From assembly GCA_036785325.1 (NCBI GenBank), contig JAXIVH010000050.1, positions 744,001 through 808,000 of the forward strand: a stretch of DNA of 64,000 nucleotides. Direction: 5' to 3'. The notes beneath the pieces are model-generated. The model did no database searches, was not told the origin of the DNA, and worked only from the letters and a program-made list of their open reading frames with translations. Every line of letters begins with the position of its first letter. The first letter of the stretch is position 1. Source of the DNA: Urophycis tenuis (Eukaryota > Chordata > Actinopteri > Gadiformes > Phycidae). The translations under genes and the position numbers were made by a program. Below, piece after piece: positions 57,701 through 64,000 of this stretch.

Positions 57701-59195
57701 ATAGGTAAGTAATAATAATAATAATAGGTAATTGCAATAGTTGGTAAGGTAATCTATATTTAATTTATTTTTTTATATTTGTATATTTATTTAGTCTATT
57801 TATTTATTCATTTTTGTTTATTTATTTATTCAGATAAAGAGGATCACAGCTGGAGTGAGTTTTTAGTCTTTGTGTTAAAGGCTGGTTGCCTTCTTTTGAT
57901 TCTTCAGTGGTGGTCCATCGCCTCCATCTAGTGGTCGTTTTGTGAATAACAGTTGGTAAGGTAATATAAATGGGTTGTGTAGAGAGCCCGTTCTTTCGAT
58001 GGCCCTGGCTCGGTTAGGTTCGTTAGAGTTATCTCGATGACCCCCCCCACCTCATCCAACGACTCGGTAGTTGAATAGGGGATCAAAGGCAGTTGCACTC
58101 GCCAATATCTAGTCATCCGCAGCTCTCTTTTCCCATATTACCAAGAATGAAGTAAAACGAAATGGTTATCTGTCTTGTTGTGATATAACCGCTGATTTGG
58201 AGATATAGACTTGTTTTTCCTTTTCCCAAAGGTTTTCTTTGTTCCAAGATGAAGGTCAATCTAGTTTGATTGAAGGTACTTCCAATGCATTGGTATATTT
58301 ACTTATTTGAATAAAGACGAGTCACAGCTGGAGTGAGACTTTTCTTTTCCATTTCTATTTTAGTATAAACTTGCTATCGAAATATTAGGACACGTCATCA
58401 GTAGTGGACCCTGGGATCATAGGGTGTTTCTGGCCATTGTCACTATACACCCTCACCCAAGGGAGGCCCCCCCGAGAGTGATCAATTCTCAAGGTGTGTC
58501 GTTTCCGAAATGGAATTGGTATTGGGTTTAAACTTTTTTAGGAGTGATCATTTGTTGAGGTAACGTCGAGGTAAGTAAAGGTAAGTAAAACACTTTTTAG
58601 GATACATTGTTTTGGTTATGGAGAGGAGGGGGCACATACTTACCCCCTGACCAGCACAAACCAGTTGTTAACACCGCTAGGTAGCCCTGGTTTGGCCAAT
58701 CAGGGCCGGAGCTTGGTTCTTGTCCTCTGTTGGGTCCAGATGAACTAGCAGAAAACTGGGGTCACGAAGGACCGAGGCCAGCCGTGACAAAGCACTGCCT
58801 CCACGGTCCCCCAATGCAGCTATCCTCAGCGATGGGTGTCCAGACCTAGGAAAGACCAAGACCAGCCCCGACCAGCGGTGCCTTCCCAGTCGGTCCCAGG
58901 GTAGGAAAGGCCAAGGCCAGCCGCGACTAAGCACTGCCTCCCTGGCCCCTCCAGGACCCCATGCCGAACAGCCTGTTAATAACAATTCCTGTGCCCCATA
59001 CACCGCGCGACTACAGAGATTGTGTAGGAAGTTGACCTTAGAGAAGACTCAATGGCTTACTTTCCTCACCCAAAACAACAATTTCTTGGGGTAGTCTATT
59101 CTCGCCGTAGGTACTTCGGTAATGGGTTTTTTTGTGAAAAGTTTTCCGGATGAAATGCATGCTGGGTAATTGTCTTCTTCCTCCAATATGTCAAG

Positions 59196-60176
59196 TGTAG
59201 GTTAAGGTTAGGGTAGATTTAGGGGTAGAGTTAGCAGTTAACCTTAACGTTAGGTTTGAAGTAAATGGGAGGGGTTGCGGTTAGGGTTAAGGTTAGGGCT
59301 GAGGTTAGGGTTAGGTATAAGGTTACGGTTTAGGGTTAAGGTTAGGGTTAAGGTTAGGGTTACGGTTAGGGCTAAGGTTAGGGCTAAGGTTAGAGTAAGG
59401 GTTAAGGTTAGCGTTACGGTTAGGGTAAGGTTAGGGTTAGGGTTAGAGGTTAGGGGTTAGGGGTTAGGGTTAAGATGAGGGCTGAGGTTAGGGTTAAGGT
59501 TAGGGGTTAGGGGTTAGGGTTAAGATGAGGGCTGAGGTTAGGGTTAAGGTTAGGGCTGAGGTTAGGGTTAGGTTTAAGGTTAGGGATAAGGTTAGGGTTG
59601 GGGTTACGGCTGAGATTGGGGTTAAGGTTAGGGTTGAGGTTAGGGTTAGTGTTATGGATAAGGTTAGGCTAAGTGTTAGGGCCAAGGTTAGGGTTAAGGT
59701 TATGGTTAAGATTAGGGTTAGGGCTAGAACTAGGGTTAGGGCTAAGGTTAGGGTTAGGGTTATGGCTGAGGTTAGGGTTAAGGTTAGGTTTGAGGTTAGT
59801 TCTATGGTTAGGGCCAAGGTTAGGGTTAGGGTTAAGGTTAGGGTTAGGGCTAAGGTTAGGGTTAGGGTTATGGCTGAGGCTAGGGTTAGGGCTAAAGTTA
59901 GGGCAAAGGTTAGAGTTAGGGTTAGCGTTAGAGTTAGGGTAGGGTTAGTGTTGGAGGTTAGGGTAGGCTTAGGGTTAGAGTTAGAGTAGGGGTTAGGGTT
60001 AGAGTTAGAGTAGGGGTTAGGGTTAGTGTTAAGGCTAAGGTTAGGGGTTGAGGTTAGTGTTAAGATTAGGGCCAAGGTAAGGGTTAGTGTTAGGGTTGAG
60101 TTAGGGTTAGGGCTAAGGTTAGGCCTATGGTTAGGGTTGGGGTTGAGGTTATCCCTAGGGTTAGAGTTAGAGCTAG
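59196..60176 (+). repeat. Degenerate telomere-like repeats in S2
   Basis: Same variant order as 56421-57350, showing that the whole tract was copied with its unit rather than added by telomerase in place. One internal duplication of GGGTTAAGATGAGGGCTGAGG (59469 and 59518). Confidence 0.9.
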
Positions 60177-60474
60177 AGATTGAGGAAGGTAGAGTCAAGG
60201 TGAGACAGTCTGTACGGACTGAACTCACCCCCGCCGGATCGGGCTAGTACACTCTATCTCCCCCAACTCCCTCATTTCCATGAGGGAAGACAGGGGAGAA
60301 GAGATGGGAGGAGTATATATATTTAATATATATTTTTTTAGTAAATAAATACATCGAGAGACTCACCGCTGGAGTGGGTTTTAATCTTTGTATTCAAGGT
60401 TGTTCCTCCTCTTTTGATTCCTCGCTGGTGGTGCGTCGTCTCCACCTAGTGGTCGTTTTGTGAAGAAGAGTTAT

Positions 60475-60526
60475 AGAAATAGAAATAGAAATACTCTATT
60501 GTTCCCAGGTTGGGAAATTGCATTAA
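60475..60526 (-). mobile_element. Possible LINE/SINE 3' tail fragment in S2
   Basis: Copy of 57651-57700, with one change in the TACTTTATTG phrase (TACTCTATTG), which destroys its AATAAAG. Confidence 0.4.
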
Positions 60527-60844
60527 TAGGTAAGTAATAATAATAATAATAGGTAATTGCAATAGTTGGTAAGGTAATCTATATTTAATTTATTTATTTA
60601 TATTTGTATATTTATTTAGTCTATTTATTTATTCATTTTTGTTTATTTATTTATTTAGATAAAGAGGATCACAGCTGGAGTGAGTTTTTAGTCTTTGTGT
60701 TAAAGGCTGGTTGCCTTCTTTTGATTCTTCAGTGGTGGTCCATCGCCTCCATCTAGTGGTCGTTTTGTGAATAACAGTTGGTAAGGTAATATAAATGGGT
60801 TGTGTAGAGAGCCCGTTCTTTCGATGGCCCTGGCTCGGTTAGGT

Positions 60845-62913
60845 TCGTTAGAGTTATCTCGATGACCCCCCCCCACCTCATCCAACGACTCGGTTGTTGA
60901 ATAGGGGATCAAAGGCAGTTGCACTCGCCAATATCTAGTCATCCGCAGCTCTCTTTTCCCATATTACCAAGAATGAAGTAAAACGAAATGGTTATCTGTC
61001 TTGTTGTGATATAACCGCTGATTTGGAGATATAGACTTGTTTTTCCTTTTCCCAAAGGTTTTCTTTGTTCCAAGATGAAGGTCAATCTAGTTTGATTGAA
61101 GGTACTTCCAATGCATTGGTATATTTACTTATTTGAATAAAGACGAGTCACAGCTGGAGTGAGACTTTTCTTTTCCATTTCTATTTTAGTATAAACGTGC
61201 TATCGAAATATTAGGACACGTCATCAGTAGTGGACCCTGGGATCATAGGGTGTTTCTGGCCATTGTCACTATACACCCTCACCCAAGGGAGGCCCCCCCG
61301 AGAGTGATCAATTCTCAAGGTGTGTCGTTTCCGAAATGGAATTGGTATTGGGTTTAAGCTTTTTTAGGAGTGATCATTTGTTGAGGTAACGTCGAGGTAA
61401 GTAAAGGTAAGTAAAACACTTTTTAGGATACATTGTTTTGGTTATGGAGAGGAGGGGGCACATACTTACCCCCTGACCAGCACAAACCAGTTGTTAACAC
61501 CGCTAGGTAGCCCTGGTTTGGCCAATCAGGGCCGGAGCTTGGTTCTTGTCCTCTGTTGGGTCCAGATGAACTAGCAGAAAACTGGGGTCACGAAGGACCG
61601 AGGCCAGCCGTGACAAAGCACTGCCTCCACGGTCCCCCAATGCAGCTATCCTCAGCGATGGGTGTCCAGACCTAGGAAAGACCAAGACCAGCCCCGACCA
61701 GCGGTGCCTTCCCAGTCGGTCCCAGGGTAGGAAAGGCCAAGGCCAGCCGCGACTAAGCACTGCCTCCCTGGCCCCTCCAGGACCCCATGCCGAACAGCCT
61801 GTTAATAACAATTCCTGTGCCCCATACACCGCGCGACTACAGAGATTGTGTAGGAAGTTGACCTTAGAGAAGACTCAATGGCTTACTTTCCTCACCCAAA
61901 ACAACAATTTCTTGGGGTAGTCTATTCTCGCCGTAGGTACTTCGGTAATGGGGTTTTTTGTGAAAAGTTTTCCGGATGAAATGCATGCTGGGTAATTGTC
62001 TTCTTCCTCCAATATGTCAAGTGTAGGTTAAGGTTAGGGTAGATTTAGGGGTAGAGTTAGCAGTTAACCTTAACGTTAGGTTTGAAGTAAATGGGAGGGG
62101 TTGCGGTTAGGGTTAAGGTTAGGGCTGAGGTTAGGGTTAGGTATAAGGTTACGGTTTAGGGTTAAGGTTAAGGTTAGGGTTACGGTTAGGGCTAAGGTTA
62201 GGGCTAAGGTTAGAGTAAGGGTTAGGTTTAGCGTTACGGTTAGGGTAAGGTTAGGGTTAGGGTTAGAGGTTAGGGGTTAGGGGTTAGGGTTAAGATGAGG
62301 GCTGAGGTTAGGGTTAAGGTTAGGGCTGAGGTTAGGGTTAGGTTTAAGGTTAGGGATAAGGTTAGGGTTGGGGTTACGGCTGAGATTGGGGTTAAGGTTA
62401 GGGTTGAGGTTAGGGTTAGTGTTATGGATAAGGTTAGGTTAAGTGTTAGGGCCAAGGTTAGGGTTAAGGTTATGGTTAAGATTAGGGTAAGGGCTAGAAT
62501 TAGGGTTAGGGCTAAGGTTAGGGTTAGGGTTATGGCTGAGGTTAGGGTTAAGGTTAGGTTTGAGGTTAGTGTTAAGGTTAGGGCCAAGGTTAGGGTTAGG
62601 GTTAAGGTTAGGGTTAGGGCTAAGGTTAGGGTTAGGGTTATGGCTGAGGCTAGGGTTAGGGCTAAAGTTAGGGCAAAGGTTAGAGTTAGGGTTAGCGTTA
62701 GAGTTAGGGTAGGGTTAGTGTTGGAGGTTAGGGTAGGCTTAGGGTTAGAGTTAGAGTAGGGGTTAGGGTTAGAGTTAGAGTAGGGGTTAGGGTTAGTGTT
62801 AAGGCTAAGGTTAGGGGTTGAGGTTAGTGTTAAGATTAGGGCCAAGGTAAGGGTTAGTGTTAGGGTTGAGTTAGGGTTAGGGCTAAGGTTAGGCCTATGG
62901 TTAGGGTTGGGTT
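60845..62913. repeat. Subtelomeric unit S3 (shortened)
   Basis: Same start and middle as S1 and S2 but only 2.07 kb. At about 62908-62913 the telomere-like tract (GGTTAGGGTTGGG) joins directly to the start of the next unit (GTTCGTTAGAG), skipping the hairpin and AT-rich parts. A deletion between GGTT-containing words would explain it. Confidence 0.88.
62021..62910 (+). repeat. Degenerate telomere-like repeats in S3
   Basis: Same variant order as in S1 and S2, ending early at the deletion junction. Confidence 0.9.
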
Positions 62914-64000
62914 CGTTAGAGTTATCTCGATGACCCCCCCCACCTCATCCAACGACTCGGTAGTTGAATAGGGGATCAAAGGCAGTTGCACTCGCCAATA
63001 TCTAGTCATCCGCAGCTCTCTTTTCCCATATTACCAAGAATGAAGTAAAACGAAATGGTTATCTGTCTTGTTGTGATATAACCGCTGATTTGGAGATATA
63101 GACTTGTTTTTCCTTTTCCCAAAGGTTTTCTTTGTTCCAAGATGGAGGTCAATCTAGTTTGATTGAAGGTACTTCCAATGCATTGGTATATTTACTTATT
63201 TGAATAAAGACGAGTCACAGCTGGAGTGAGACTTTTCTTTTCCATTTCTATTTTAGTATAAACTTGCTATCGAAATATTAGGACACGTCATCAGTAGTGG
63301 ACCCTGGGATCATAGGGTGTTTCTGGCCATTGTCACTATACACCCTCACCCAAGGGAGGCCCCCCCGAGAGTGATCAATTCTCAAGGTGTGTCGTTTCCG
63401 AAATGGAATTGGTATTGGGTTTAAGCTTTTTTAGGAGTGATCATTTGTTGAGGTAACGTCGAGGTAAGTAAAGGTAAGTAAAACACTTTTTAGGATACAT
63501 TGTTTTGGTTATGGAGAGGAGGGGGCACATACTTACCCCCTGACCAGCACAAACCAGTTGTTAACACCGCTAGGTAGCCCTGGTTTGGCCAATCAGGGCC
63601 AGAGCTTGGTTCTTGTCCTCTGTTGGGTCCAGATGAACTAGCAGAAAACTGGGGTCACGAAGGACCGAAGCCAGCCGTGACAAAGCACTGCCTCCACGGT
63701 CCCCCAATGCAGCTATCCTCAGCGATGGGTGTCCAGACCTAGGAAAGACCAAGACCAGCCCCGACCAGCGGTGCCTTCCCAGTCGGTCCCAGGGTAGGAA
63801 AGGCCAAGGCCAGCCGCGACTAAGCACTGCCTCCCTGGCCCCTCCAGGACCCCATGCCGAACAGCCTGTTAATAACAATTCCTGTGCCCCATACACCGCG
63901 CGACTACAGAGATTGTGTAGGAAGTTGACCTTAGAGAAGACTCAATGGCTTACTTTCCTCACCCAAAACAACAATTTCTTGGGGTAGTCTATTCTCGCCG
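62914..64000. repeat. Subtelomeric unit S4 (partial, runs off the window)
   Basis: Repeats the first 1.09 kb of S3, including the minus-strand 108-codon frame (63570-63896). The window ends before its telomere-like tract would begin. No gene recognised. Confidence 0.88.

Larger units (their letters stand above)
55159..58020. repeat. Subtelomeric unit S1
   Basis: Head-to-tail unit also seen as S2-S4. Order: poly-C/hairpin segment (55170-55220); a segment duplicated in tandem only here (about 55280-55345 and 55375-55440); an AATAAAGAGGAGTCACAGCTGG segment; an 800-bp unique-like part (55600-56420); degenerate telomere-like repeats (56421-57350); small hairpins (57380-57465); AT-rich DNA with two diverged copies of the CACAGCTGGAGTGAG segment. 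No gene recognised. The 108-codon minus-strand frame at 55902-56228 has no known motif. Confidence 0.88.
58021..60844. repeat. Subtelomeric unit S2
   Basis: Repeats S1 with the same order of parts, 2775 bp away measured at the shared minus-strand frame (58677 versus 55902). It lacks the extra tandem copy seen at 55280-55440. Its telomere-like tract has a private 50-bp tandem duplication (about 59459-59525). No gene recognised. Confidence 0.88.

Overview
The window is repeat DNA from a eukaryotic chromosome, most likely a teleost fish and most likely subtelomeric. The evidence is degenerate TTAGGG-type tracts, an RTE/Rex3-like LINE, a PIF/Harbinger element inside a Ty3/Gypsy relic, (TG)n tracts and consensus GT-AG splice sites. 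I see no bacterial genes, CRISPR array, tRNA or rRNA. Species and family names are inferred from motifs read by eye; no search was run and no percent identity was calculated.

Layout. Positions 1-322 are the tail of a subtelomeric unit (S) that recurs at the right end. Positions 323-54150 are a tandem array with two parts: a 214-bp monomer (about 135 copies in 15 complete blocks, A1-A16 without A9, plus partial blocks) and a ~1-kb long unit (17 copies, L1-L17). Every complete monomer block is exactly 214n-14 bp long, apart from one traceable 12-bp insertion. The array is interrupted at 13866-17216 by a full-length RTE-type LINE with an open 1059-codon ORF and a 12-bp target duplication. It is interrupted again at 28213-32544 by a flank holding a Ty3/Gypsy LTR and RNase H relic, a Harbinger element nested in it with a 3-bp target duplication, and the last exon of a minus-strand gene. 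Positions 54025-54815 repeat the first part of that flank and break off inside the LTR into telomere-like DNA. From 55159 to the end there are four head-to-tail S units (2.8-2.9 kb, one shortened to 2.07 kb), three of which contain about 0.9-1 kb of degenerate TTAGGG repeats.

Main inference. The array looks made from pieces of genes. Each long unit carries a minus-strand exon (504 bp in 16 copies, 460 bp in one) with its acceptor and donor kept in all 17 copies. The copy at 32591-33094 splices in phase, by sequence, to a terminal exon at 31911-32438, giving a plausible protein end. The 214-bp monomer looks like a decayed copy of a plus-strand 3' splice site and terminal coding exon, best preserved at 28059-28212. 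Between the two exons each long unit has a 184-bp spacer with outward-facing 3' splice sites on both strands. I know of no description of such an exon-derived, phase-locked satellite, but novelty cannot be tested here.

The only intact protein gene is the LINE ORF. Other open frames are exon remnants, transposon relics or artefacts of repeats.
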